Part shown: positions 37,670-45,357 of the stretch, one piece after another
Layout: the number at the start of each line of letters is the position of its first letter
How positions within the stretch are numbered: position 1 is the stretch's first letter
Assembly: GCA_934486825.1 (NCBI GenBank)
Contig: CAKSQF010000002.1
Span: 62,001-126,000, forward strand
DNA length: 64,000 nt
Direction of reading: 5' to 3'
From: an uncultured Eubacteriales bacterium
GTDB lineage: Bacteria; Bacillota; Clostridia; Oscillospirales; CAG-272
Made by a program: the position numbers and the translations under genes
The notes under the pieces: model-generated
The model's database searches: none
Told to the model about the DNA's origin: nothing
The model's input: only the letters and a program-made list of their open reading frames with translations

Positions 37670-39586
37670 TCAGTAGATGTTTTTGTTTTTGCGGTAGCCT
37701 GCCCAGACATTTTCAAAAAAGCGGTCGTCGTCCGGGATCGGACGCCTTGCGCGCCAGTGTACACACGGCTTGCCGTCGGTCAGCATGACCTCCTGTATCA
37801 TATCGGTGTATTCCTGCTTTTCGGGGCAAAATCTGAACAGTTCTTCAAGTCCGTCGCGCAGGATACCGTTTTTGTCGGTGTACAATGACGATCCTCTTGA
37901 AAAACCGACTGTTTTACGGTAGTCGAGCATTGCAAACAGAACGGCTCGCTCCATATTGAGTATGTCGAACAACTTGTATGCTTTGTAAAGCTCCTCCCTG
38001 CTTTTTACTCCGATGACCGATGTGAAGTTTTCAAGCTCGCTTTCGGTTTCCGAAAGTGCACTCAGCATGCTCCCGCTTTCGCGTATCGCACCGCCCGCAC
38101 CGCTCATTCTTTTCGCACTGCATGCAATCATCTCGTCCGCATTGTCATTGTTTCCGAGTACGGCACCGCAGAAGCGTGTCTGCCTTTCGACTGCCGATAA
38201 TGCCGATACCTCGTAGTCGTCGGACGTTGACTTTGCAGCCGGTCCGAATGAAATGTACTCTGCCGCACGGAGGGCGCCGACCTGTCCCGCATTGAGCGCA
38301 CTTCCGCCGGGACGCTTTATGCCGTGAGTTCCGGCGGCTTCTCCGATAACGAACAGCCCCGGTACGCTCGTCTGCCACCACAGATCGACGGATGCTCCGC
38401 CGTTGTTGTGCTGGGCGCAGAGTGCGATTTCGAGCGGCTCGGTTCCAAGATCGACCCCCTTGCTCCGGTACAGTTCTATCGCAGGCGGATTCATTTTCAT
38501 AAGACGGTCAAAAGGTGTTCCGAAGCATGCACCCGCTTTCTCAAGATATGTACGCGCTTCTTCGGAGAGCAGTGAGTAGTCTATGTCGCGGACACCGAAT
38601 GGATTTGCCCTGTAATCGAGAAAAACACGTCTGCCGTAAAGAATACATTCCCTGTATACGAGAAGATCAATAACAGATGAGCCGTTTTCGATCTTCGCAC
38701 AGTCAAACGGCCACTGATATCCTTTGAGAAAAAGCGCGGACAGCGCCGCACCGCGGTCGCCGAAGAAATCAAGCGTGAACTCATGCTTCTTTCCGTCTTT
38801 TCCGACAGAATATATGCAGGGAAGCACCTGCATGTATGTTCCGGATACATTCCATCTCGGAGCTGTTGACGCAAGTCCGTATTGCCATTCGGTAAGGTTC
38901 TGGAAGGATGCCCCGGCAAGAAGCGCAAGCGAGCTTGATCCGGTATGACATGCGGGATATACGCTGTCAAAGTATATCCCGGCGGGACCGCCGGTCGCCA
39001 TAATTACCGAATCACACCGGAAGGAGATCAGCCTGCCGTCGGCTTTGCGGAGGCAGAGAAGACCGCATACACGCCCGTTGTGCTTCAGTATTTCGATCGC
39101 GAGCAGATCGGATAAAATACCGATGCCGCGTTTTTCGGCATCCGACTGGAGCGCTTCGGTCATAAGCTTCGAGGTGAGCGGACCCGCGGATGTTGCCCTT
39201 GCGTATTTGTCGTGATCGGTCTTGTAGCCTACATATTCTCCGTATCTGTTGACCGGAAACGGAACGCCGAGCTCGGCGAGATTGAGAAAAGACTGCGCGG
39301 ACAAAGCCGCTTCGCAGAGCGCATTATCTCCGTCAACCGCTCCGCCCGAAAACAGATCCCGCGCCATTCCGACAACGCTGTCGGGCGAATCTCCTCCGAG
39401 TCCGAGCTTGTAATATGTCTGTTTGTCGCTTCCGGTGTTTCTTGATGTTCCGATGTTTATTCCCTCGGTAACGAGCGCACAGCTCTTTTTGCCGAATTTG
39501 GCAATGCGGCATGCCGCCGAATAGCCTGCGGCGCCGCTCCCGATCACTATTACATCGAAGTACCCGCCAAAATCAAATTCTGCCAC
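37670..39586 (-). CDS. FAD-dependent oxidoreductase, fumarate reductase/SDH flavoprotein-like
   Basis: This 638-residue protein has an N-terminal FAD site FDVIVIGSGAAGYSAACRIAK, a substrate-domain stretch with SAGPLTSKLMTEAL, and a C-terminal FAD contact PGLFVIGEAAGTHGIKRPGG. The family's usual HxTxGG is replaced by QHNNGGASVDLW, so classical fumarate/succinate chemistry is doubtful. It has no FMN-binding domain, signal peptide or Fe-S partner. The GTG at 39586 follows GGGAGG; the open frame extends to 39697 but overlaps the upstream gene. Probably a soluble dehydrogenase or reductase acting on a catabolic intermediate. Confidence 0.8.
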   Translation of the reverse strand: MAEFDFGGYFDVIVIGSGAAGYSAACRIAKFGKKSCALVTEGINIGTSRNTGSDKQTYYKLGLGGDSPDSVVGMARDLFSGGAVDGDNALCEAALSAQSFLNLAELGVPFPVNRYGEYVGYKTDHDKYARATSAGPLTSKLMTEALQSDAEKRGIGILSDLLAIEILKHNGRVCGLLCLRKADGRLISFRCDSVIMATGGPAGIYFDSVYPACHTGSSSLALLAGASFQNLTEWQYGLASTAPRWNVSGTYMQVLPCIYSVGKDGKKHEFTLDFFGDRGAALSALFLKGYQWPFDCAKIENGSSVIDLLVYRECILYGRRVFLDYRANPFGVRDIDYSLLSEEARTYLEKAGACFGTPFDRLMKMNPPAIELYRSKGVDLGTEPLEIALCAQHNNGGASVDLWWQTSVPGLFVIGEAAGTHGIKRPGGSALNAGQVGALRAAEYISFGPAAKSTSDDYEVSALSAVERQTRFCGAVLGNNDNADEMIACSAKRMSGAGGAIRESGSMLSALSETESELENFTSVIGVKSREELYKAYKLFDILNMERAVLFAMLDYRKTVGFSRGSSLYTDKNGILRDGLEELFRFCPEKQEYTDMIQEVMLTDGKPCVHWRARRPIPDDDRFFENVWAGYRKNKNIY

Positions 39587-39599
39587 AAAAGCCTCCCTC

Positions 39600-40337
39600 T
39601 CAGAGCCGACGGATGTGAAAGCCGCCGTCAACATCAATCGACTGTCCGGTAACATAAGGCATGGCTCCGCTGCAAAGCAGATATACCGAGTCCGCAATGT
39701 CCTCGGGTCTGCCCCAACGCTTTATCGGGAGCAGACCGTCGCCGATGAGTTTGTCGTATTTTTCCTTGACGACCGATGTCATTCCGGTCGCGATTATTCC
39801 GGGACGTATCTCGTTTACCGGGATTCCGTATTCGGCAAGCCTGTCGGCAAAAAGAGCGGTTATCATTGATACCCCCGCCTTTGATATGCAGTATTCGCCC
39901 CTGCTTGTCGAGCTTGTGTATGCCGACATCGAGGATATGTTTACGATGTACCCCTTGTCGTCGCCGTCGTTCTTTATCATTTCGCGCGCGACAGCCTGCG
40001 TCAGAAAAAGCGTTCCTTTTGTGTTGATGTTCATTACGAAATCGTAGCTTTCCTCGCTCATTTCAAGCAGATCGGTGCGCACCCTCGGCGCAACTCCCGC
40101 AACATTGACCAGAATGTCTATTCTGCCCGAATCCGACAGTGCGGTTTCGATAAACCGTTTTCTGTCTCCGGACGATGACAGATCACCCCTGACATAGGTA
40201 AAGCCTTCTCCGAGCGGGGACGGAAGCTTTTCTGCAATGTCCATCCCGCAGACCCGTATTCCTTCGGACAGCAGTTTCTTTGCGGTTGCATATCCGATTC
40301 CGCCCGCAACTCCGGTAACAAGCGCTGTTTTTGTCAT
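39600..40337 (-). CDS. Short-chain dehydrogenase/reductase
   Basis: A 245-residue classical SDR. The cofactor motif is TALVTGVAGGIGYATAKKL (TGxxxGxG), with LVNVAGVAP (NxxG), catalytic Ser in IVNISSMSAYTSS and Tyr-x-x-x-Lys in GEYCISKAGVSM, and C-terminal PYVTGQSIDVDGGFHI. It oxidises or reduces a hydroxyl or keto group with NAD(P)H; the KduD-type 2-deoxy-sugar dehydrogenases share this form, but the substrate is not known. ATG 40337 follows GAGG; the frame upstream to 40424 runs into the previous gene. Second in the operon. Confidence 0.9.
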   Translation of the reverse strand: MTKTALVTGVAGGIGYATAKKLLSEGIRVCGMDIAEKLPSPLGEGFTYVRGDLSSSGDRKRFIETALSDSGRIDILVNVAGVAPRVRTDLLEMSEESYDFVMNINTKGTLFLTQAVAREMIKNDGDDKGYIVNISSMSAYTSSTSRGEYCISKAGVSMITALFADRLAEYGIPVNEIRPGIIATGMTSVVKEKYDKLIGDGLLPIKRWGRPEDIADSVYLLCSGAMPYVTGQSIDVDGGFHIRRL

Positions 40338-40347
40338 GTTTTTTTCC

Positions 40348-41682
40348 TCACTTTCGGTTTGTGTCTGTTTTGACGCAATATTTTCTGTATATAGGCAGAT
40401 ATACCTCGCGATCGCGGACAGCACATCCCGGTGTGCCTCCGGCGCGCATTATCGCTGTGCACTGCGAACAGGTAAGACAGATTCTGCCCGGATCCATCTC
40501 GCCGTTTTTCAGAATGTCGTTTGCAAAATCGGGGTAGGCGAACGCCTGTCTGCCGAATCCGGCAATATCAAAACCGCCGCCGTTTATGTACGCCGCCGCC
40601 ACATTCGGCGCGGCAACACCGAGATAGCTGAGCGCCGAGCAGACGATGTTAATTCCGGGAACCGACCTTTTTACGGCGGCAGTGCCCGAAAGCATGCGGT
40701 ATACCCCGTTGATCGGCTCTTCGGGCGGCAGATAACCGCCGACAGAGTATGGACGGTTGACATGCGGGTTGACATACGGATTGCCCATTGTCAGATCGAC
40801 CAGCTTTACTCCGAGACGAAGCAGTTCCTTTATAACTGTGACAGGCTCGTCGGGATCAAACGCAAGACTGCCGTCCTTTGCAACACCGAAGCCGTACGGG
40901 TAAGGAAAGCCGTCATAGATGTTCATTCTTGTCGCAACCTCAAAATTATTTCCGGTTGCGGCGATCGAGCCCTCAACCGCCTCCCGCAGAAGGCGTGAAC
41001 GGTTTTCAAGCGATCCTCCGTACCTGCCGTCACGCGTGTATGCCGACATGAGCTCGGAACACAGATATCTGTGACAGCATTTTATATCGACTCCGTCAAA
41101 GCCTGCGGATTCGGCGAGAGATGCTCCGTTTATAAGCGATTGCAGGACCCTGTCAAGATATTCGTCACTTACGATTCTGTCGGACGCAATCGGAACGTCT
41201 TTTTCAAACAGCGGGTTGTTGTATGCGATAAGCGGTGCGGGTGTGCCGTTTGGTTTGCTGTATCTGCCCGAATGGGTCGCCTGCATGATGACGATCGGTT
41301 CGTACCCGTTCTTTCTGAGCCCGTACTCTTTGATGTCGTTTACTTCGCGTTTAAAACTGTCGAGGGTATTTTCGTTTATGTAAAGCTGATGCGGATTTGC
41401 TCTGCCTTCCTCCATGACTGCCGTCGCTTCAAACCATATAAGTCCGGCTCCGCCTTCAGCAAAGCGTTTGTAGCGTCTTTTTGTCAGTTCTCCGGGACTT
41501 CCGTCCGGATTTCCGTCGCATCCCTCCATAGCCTGACATGCAAGGCGGTTCGGAATCAGCCTGCTTCCGAGCGATAACGGCTTTTTTAAAACCGATATGT
41601 CTTCGTCGAACGGAAGACGGTCGCGGCAGTTGTCGTTTGCTTTGGTGAATTCATCCTTTGTAAAATATACTCTGTTACTCAT
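40348..41682 (-). CDS. Old-yellow-enzyme family oxidoreductase with C-terminal Fe-S site
   Basis: A 444-residue FMN TIM-barrel protein: LGSRLIPNRLACQAMEGCDG, QATHSGRYS, DGVDIKCCHRYLCSELMS, GRYGGSLENRSRLLREAV, FDIAGFGRQAFAYPDF. The end carries CLTCSQCTAIMRAGGTPGC, the four-Cys [4Fe-4S] site of the 2,4-dienoyl-CoA reductase/BaiCD group. The usual FAD/NAD(P)H domain of that group (about 250 residues more) is absent, so electrons must come from another protein, possibly the operon's own flavoprotein. It would reduce a C=C bond next to a carbonyl. First gene of the operon; GGGAG precedes the ATG. Confidence 0.88.
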   Translation of the reverse strand: MSNRVYFTKDEFTKANDNCRDRLPFDEDISVLKKPLSLGSRLIPNRLACQAMEGCDGNPDGSPGELTKRRYKRFAEGGAGLIWFEATAVMEEGRANPHQLYINENTLDSFKREVNDIKEYGLRKNGYEPIVIMQATHSGRYSKPNGTPAPLIAYNNPLFEKDVPIASDRIVSDEYLDRVLQSLINGASLAESAGFDGVDIKCCHRYLCSELMSAYTRDGRYGGSLENRSRLLREAVEGSIAATGNNFEVATRMNIYDGFPYPYGFGVAKDGSLAFDPDEPVTVIKELLRLGVKLVDLTMGNPYVNPHVNRPYSVGGYLPPEEPINGVYRMLSGTAAVKRSVPGINIVCSALSYLGVAAPNVAAAYINGGGFDIAGFGRQAFAYPDFANDILKNGEMDPGRICLTCSQCTAIMRAGGTPGCAVRDREVYLPIYRKYCVKTDTNRK

Positions 41683-41774
41683 TCCGGTATCTCCCGATAA
41701 ATTAGTCTGTGTATATACTTTATCACATCCGGAGAAAAAATGTTATAAAACTTTTGCTATTTATTATGTAAATC

Positions 41775-41803
41775 TTGCTTTTTTTGAAAAAGCAGTGTAT
41801 AAT
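41775..41803 (+). promoter_or_regulatory. Promoter with inverted repeat, upstream of the AraC regulator
   Basis: TTGCTT, 17-base spacer, TATAAT. The spacer contains TGCTTTTT-TTG-AAAAAGCA (41776-41794), a perfect 8-bp inverted repeat. It may be the binding site for the regulator at this divergent region (150 bases between the two starts). I could not find an equally good promoter on the minus strand for the operon, as expected for an AraC-activated one. Confidence 0.6.
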
Positions 41804-41835
41804 GTAAACGTATCTTGAGAAGGGCGGGGAAATAT

Positions 41836-42666
41836 ATGAACGACCTTGTTATAACCGCAAATTATTCGGACGGGACCGGTATACTGGAGCCGCACTGTCA
41901 TGACTGTCATCAGATAGTGTACGTGGATTGCGGAAATGCAAGTTTTATGATAAATTCGGTGAGATATGATGTAAAAGCACCCTGCGTGGTTATAATAAGC
42001 CGCTTTGAAGAACATTCGATCATCGAATGTGACAACAGTTACAGCCGATATGTCCTGCGTATTCTTCCGACGCTTGACGGAGTGGACGATTACAACGCAA
42101 AACTTCTCTTTTCGGTGCTTGTAAACCGACCGAGATTCTTCTCTCACGTAATACCTGCAGGCGAAAATGCGGAGATGATAGAGGAAACAATGCGGAGAAT
42201 ATGCGAGGAAAAAGCCTCCGGCAGAAGGTATTCGGATAAAATGCTCGGATTGCTTATGCAGATGCTGTTGCTTTCTGTCTGCCGTGCGGAGCCGCGGCTG
42301 CTTTTGCAGGAGGACGGCGGCGATTTTGACATGATATTCAGTATAAAACAGAAATTCGAAACCGATTACAAAAAAAATTATTCGCTTTGTGAGATTGCCG
42401 ATGAGTATCACATCAGCTGTTCAAGGCTTTCCCACCTCTTCCGTGAGGTGACGGGAAAGCCGGTTATGGGCTACCTTATGTCGTGCAGAATTGCCGGGGC
42501 AAAGCATATGCTTGCCGAAACCGAAATGCCTGTCGGGACGATTGCCGATAACTGCGGTTTTTCGGATTTCAGCAATTTCAGCAGGACCTTCAGAAGCGTT
42601 ACCGGACAGTCGCCGAGCGATTTCAGAATCAAAAATGCACCGAAAAACGATCGGACGGCAGAATAA
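41836..42666 (+). CDS. AraC family transcriptional regulator
   Basis: A 276-residue protein. N-terminal cupin-like sensing domain (HCHDCHQIVYVDCG, APCVVIISRFEEHSI) and C-terminal pair of helix-turn-helices: YSLCEIADEYHISCSRLSHLFREVTGKPVMGYL and PVGTIADNCGFSDFSNFSRTFRSVTGQSPSDFR in two parts. The latter is the AraC signature. It most likely controls the divergent six-gene catabolic operon in response to its sugar or product. ATG 41836 follows GGCGGGGA; an in-frame upstream start at 41815 lacks a site. Confidence 0.92.
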   Translation: MNDLVITANYSDGTGILEPHCHDCHQIVYVDCGNASFMINSVRYDVKAPCVVIISRFEEHSIIECDNSYSRYVLRILPTLDGVDDYNAKLLFSVLVNRPRFFSHVIPAGENAEMIEETMRRICEEKASGRRYSDKMLGLLMQMLLLSVCRAEPRLLLQEDGGDFDMIFSIKQKFETDYKKNYSLCEIADEYHISCSRLSHLFREVTGKPVMGYLMSCRIAGAKHMLAETEMPVGTIADNCGFSDFSNFSRTFRSVTGQSPSDFRIKNAPKNDRTAE

Positions 42667-42669
42667 AAT

Positions 42670-42716
42670 CTCCCGACAGAGATACAATAATATCTCTGTC
42701 GGGAGAGCTTTTTTGT
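42670..42716. terminator. Terminator between the AraC gene and amt
   Basis: A 15-bp inverted repeat CTCCCGACAGAGATA and complement with a six-base loop, then AGCTTTTTT on the plus strand; the minus strand also runs into a T-rich stretch. It serves the convergent araC-like and amt genes. Confidence 0.92.
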
Positions 42717-42728
42717 ATTTGCGCGGTG

Positions 42729-44447
42729 TTATTCCACGTCCTGCAAGGCGTCGTAACCCTCTTCGCCTGTCCGTACCTTGACGACATTTTCAACATCGTA
42801 AACGAATATCTTTCCGTCGCCGATGTGACCGGTGTAAAGTACCTTTTTCGCAGTATCGATTATCTTGCGCACCGGAATTTTGCTGACGACGATATCAAGC
42901 TGTATTTTGGGCAGAAGCGAGGCTTCGACCTCGACACCGCGGTAATACTCCGGTTTGCCCTTCTGTACGCCACAACCGAGAACATGGGTGAGTGTCATTC
43001 CGGTTACACCGAGTTCCACAAGTGCCTTTTTCAATGCTTCAAACCGCATTTCTTTGCATATGATCTCAACCTTGGTGAACTTGTGACCGTCGGTCGGCGT
43101 CTCATCAAAGGACGGAAGACGCGTTACGGTAACCGCTTCCGCTTCCGGAACGTCTCCCGCAACCACGACCGTCTCACTGTCGGTTGAAGCCGTGTCGGGA
43201 AGCATTGCAAATCCGCCGTAAGCCGACAGCAGACCGTGCTCCGCAATGTCAAGACCCTCTATCTCGTCGCATGCGGGTGCACGCAGACCGATCGTGTGCT
43301 TGATTATTACAAAAATGACGGTTATCACAACGCCGACATATGCACAGACCGAAACGACACCGAGTGTCTGAACGCCGAAAAAGCGGAATCCGCCGCCGTA
43401 GAACACGCCTTTCATAGTGGATCTGCCGCTTGCGAAGAGTCCGGTCAGTACGGTACCGAGAAAACCGCATACACAATGTACCGATATGGCACCGACCGGG
43501 TCGTCGATCTTTGCAACCTTGTCAAAGAACCCAACCGAAATTACAATTGCCGTACCGAATATTATGCCCATGACGGCAGCCGCCCACGGCTCAACCGCGT
43601 CACAGCCTGCGGTAATTCCCACAAGCCCGGCAAGCGCCGCATTGTATGTCATCGATACATCCGGCTTTTTGTAGCGGATCCATGTGATGATAAGGGTTGT
43701 GCAGCAGGCAACAGCCGCGGCGAGGTTCGTGTTGAAGAATATGAGTCCGGCGGATTCCATAAGCTCGTCGCTGTCCATGCCGACAGTCGATGCGCCGTTG
43801 AAGCCGAACCAGCAGAACCACAGGATGAAAACACCGAGCGCGGCGATCGAAAGATTGTGACCGAGAATGGCTTTCGGCTTTCCGTCACTGTCATACTTGC
43901 CGATTCTCGGACCGAGCATCTTTGCGCCGATCAGAGCGCAAACACCGCCTACCATGTGAACCGCCGCAGAACCGGCAAAATCATGGAAGCCGAGCTTTGA
44001 GAGCCATCCTCCGCCCCATATCCAGTGACCCGAAATCGGGTAAATGAAAAGCGAGATTGCCGCCGAGTAGATGCAGTAAGCCGAAAATTTTGTCCTTTCA
44101 GCCATTGCGCCGGAGACGATTGTTGCCGATGTCGCACAGAAGACCGTCTGGAATATGGCATATGCCCAAAGGGGAACACCTGCAGGGAGAATGTCCGAAT
44201 AATCCTTCATGATAAACGGATCGATCCAGCCGAACAGAGCGTTTCCGGTCCCGAACATAATCCCGAATCCTATAAGCCAGAAGCATGGCGTTCCGATGCA
44301 GAAATCCATAAGGTTCTTCATGAGGATGTTTCCGGTGTTCTTAGCACGGGTGAACCCCGCTTCGCACATCGCAAAACCCGCCTGCATGAAGAAAACGAGA
44401 GCCGCTCCGAGTAATACCCAGATTGTGTTTGATGAATTGTAAGACAT
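42729..44447 (-). CDS. amt: Ammonium transporter fused to a PII signalling domain
   Basis: This 572-residue protein joins two families. Residues about 1-410 are an Amt channel with 11 hydrophobic helices: VFFMQAGFAMCEAGFTRAKN, the twin His residues in SAAVHMVGG and ISVHCVCGFLGT, and the C-terminal tail EIEGLDIAEHGLLSAYGG. A Pro/Thr/Asp-rich linker leads to a full PII domain (last ~115 residues): FTKVEIICKEMRFEALKKAL, T-loop YYRGVEVEASLLPK, B-loop TGHIGDGKIFVYDV and the C-terminal RTGEEG. PII normally is a separate GlnK that blocks Amt. The start ATG 44447 follows AAGGA; an in-frame TTG at 44498 lies in a leader hairpin. Confidence 0.93.
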   Translation of the reverse strand: MSYNSSNTIWVLLGAALVFFMQAGFAMCEAGFTRAKNTGNILMKNLMDFCIGTPCFWLIGFGIMFGTGNALFGWIDPFIMKDYSDILPAGVPLWAYAIFQTVFCATSATIVSGAMAERTKFSAYCIYSAAISLFIYPISGHWIWGGGWLSKLGFHDFAGSAAVHMVGGVCALIGAKMLGPRIGKYDSDGKPKAILGHNLSIAALGVFILWFCWFGFNGASTVGMDSDELMESAGLIFFNTNLAAAVACCTTLIITWIRYKKPDVSMTYNAALAGLVGITAGCDAVEPWAAAVMGIIFGTAIVISVGFFDKVAKIDDPVGAISVHCVCGFLGTVLTGLFASGRSTMKGVFYGGGFRFFGVQTLGVVSVCAYVGVVITVIFVIIKHTIGLRAPACDEIEGLDIAEHGLLSAYGGFAMLPDTASTDSETVVVAGDVPEAEAVTVTRLPSFDETPTDGHKFTKVEIICKEMRFEALKKALVELGVTGMTLTHVLGCGVQKGKPEYYRGVEVEASLLPKIQLDIVVSKIPVRKIIDTAKKVLYTGHIGDGKIFVYDVENVVKVRTGEEGYDALQDVE

Positions 44448-44476
44448 GATGGTTCCTTTCCCGCAAAAACAGAGAA

Positions 44477-44515
44477 GAAGGGACAGGTGTCCTTTCAAGA
44501 CGCCGTTGTCCCTTC
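44477..44515 (-). promoter_or_regulatory. Long hairpin in the amt leader
   Basis: Outer stem GAAGGGACA / TGTCCCTTC (9 bp) and inner stem GGCGTC / GACACC with one mismatch, loop TTGAAAG. It ends about 30 bases before the amt ribosome site. It contains an AGGA but no aligned start. Confidence 0.6.
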
Positions 44516-44549
44516 ATACTGTTATGCAACTATCAGATTTAAAGCGAAA

Positions 44550-44581
44550 GCGCCGACAGAAAACGATGCTTCTGTCGGCGC
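44550..44581 (-). promoter_or_regulatory. GC-rich hairpin at the 5' end of the amt leader
   Basis: A 12-bp perfect stem GCGCCGACAGAA / TTCTGTCGGCGC with an eight-base loop, beginning about 15 bases after the predicted transcription start. On the minus strand TTTCGCTTT follows, so it could act as a leader terminator or attenuator, or stabilise the mRNA. Confidence 0.6.
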
Positions 44582-44600
44582 CCTTGCCTTTATGTCGGCT

Positions 44601-44628
44601 ATTATACGCCTTTTTTTGCGTTTGTCAA
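44601..44628 (-). promoter_or_regulatory. Promoter of amt
   Basis: Minus strand: TTGACA, 16-base spacer, TATAAT. Consensus boxes; spacing one base short. It gives a leader of about 147 bases. Confidence 0.87.
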
Positions 44629-44632
44629 GTGT

Positions 44633-44664
44633 TTTTTCAAAAAAAGTGCATTTTTTTTGAAAAA
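44633..44664. repeat. A/T-rich inverted repeat between amt and DUF4186 promoters
   Basis: TTTTTCAAAAAAA and TTTTTTTGAAAAA form a perfect 13-bp dyad with a six-base spacer, just upstream of the amt -35. The same 13-base half occurs inside the AraC promoter dyad (41779-41791). Low complexity, so significance is uncertain. Confidence 0.5.
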
Positions 44665-44693
44665 GGGCTGATAATTCCGATGCTCCGAGCGTA

Positions 44694-44722
44694 TTGACAG
44701 ACATGAGTATGTGTGCTACAAT
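44694..44722 (+). promoter_or_regulatory. Promoter of the DUF4186 gene
   Basis: TTGACA, 17-base spacer ending in TGC, TACAAT. Start codon about 50 bases later. Confidence 0.85.
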
Positions 44723-44772
44723 AATCCGACGATGAAGCATTGGTAAGATCGGTAAGAAAGGATGACCGCATA

Positions 44773-45129
44773 ATGTATGATGATGTTTTCGAAAGGCTCG
44801 GACGCTCGGAGTTCAGGTCGCGTTTTCATCTGACACAAAAGGATATAGACTATATCGACAGGGTCGGATTCGAAAAGATCGAATCTCACGCCGTGGATTT
44901 TGTTGCAAAGAGACTTGCACCGGCACACATACCGAATGACGGCAGACAAACGCCTATGCGTGGGCATCCGGTTTTTGTCGCACAGCATGCATGTGCATGC
45001 TGCTGTCGCGGATGTATGTATAAATGGTACAGAATTCCTCCGGACAGGGAACTTATCGATGATGAACAAAAAACGGCGGTCGCAATCCTTGTCGAATGGA
45101 TAAAGAGGGAATACGGGAGACTCGGATAG
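44773..45129 (+). CDS. DUF4186 domain protein
   Basis: A 118-residue protein matching the DUF4186 pattern: FERLGRSEFRSRFHLTQKD, GHPVFVAQHACACCCRGCMYKWY, and AVAILVEWIKREYG. The Cys/His cluster (His, then CACCCRGC) suggests metal binding. The family has no established role. AAAGGA lies ten bases before the ATG. It has its own promoter, divergent from amt, and is followed by a weak GCCGTT/AACGGC hairpin (45147-45167). Confidence 0.85.
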   Translation: MYDDVFERLGRSEFRSRFHLTQKDIDYIDRVGFEKIESHAVDFVAKRLAPAHIPNDGRQTPMRGHPVFVAQHACACCCRGCMYKWYRIPPDRELIDDEQKTAVAILVEWIKREYGRLG

Positions 45130-45218
45130 AGCCTCTCGCTATTTGTGCCGTTTCAAATGTGAACGGCGTGTTAAGATTTCGAACATCCGGTAAACATTTG
45201 CTTTTTTCTGAAAATTCA

Positions 45219-45248
45219 TTGACTTTTGGTGTCAGATTGTGGTAAAAT
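45219..45248 (+). promoter_or_regulatory. Promoter of the LTD/CotH lipoprotein gene
   Basis: TTGACT, 18-base spacer, TAAAAT, about 110 bases before the start codon. Confidence 0.65.
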
Positions 45249-45357
45249 ACTATATACATTTTGCAGATGATTTTCGCACAAAGCCGATCGACCGCAACGG
45301 TCCGCGGCGGTATGAAATGCCGAATATATGAGAAATATGAAGGAACGGTACCTTGTC

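Larger units (their letters stand above)
44448..44772. other. Divergent regulatory region between amt and DUF4186
   Basis: These 325 bases contain the amt leader with two hairpins, two back-to-back promoters and an A/T-rich inverted repeat between them (44633-44664). No gene is supported. Confidence 0.8.

Noticed and set aside
37670..39697. Longer form of the flavoprotein starting at 39697
   Set aside because: It would overlap the upstream SDR gene by 98 bases and has no ribosome site; the GTG at 39586 has GGGAGG at the right distance and begins just before the FAD motif.
45147..45167. Terminator after the DUF4186 gene
   Set aside because: The stem is only six base pairs (GCCGTT/AACGGC) with no T run, so it is not listed as a terminator.
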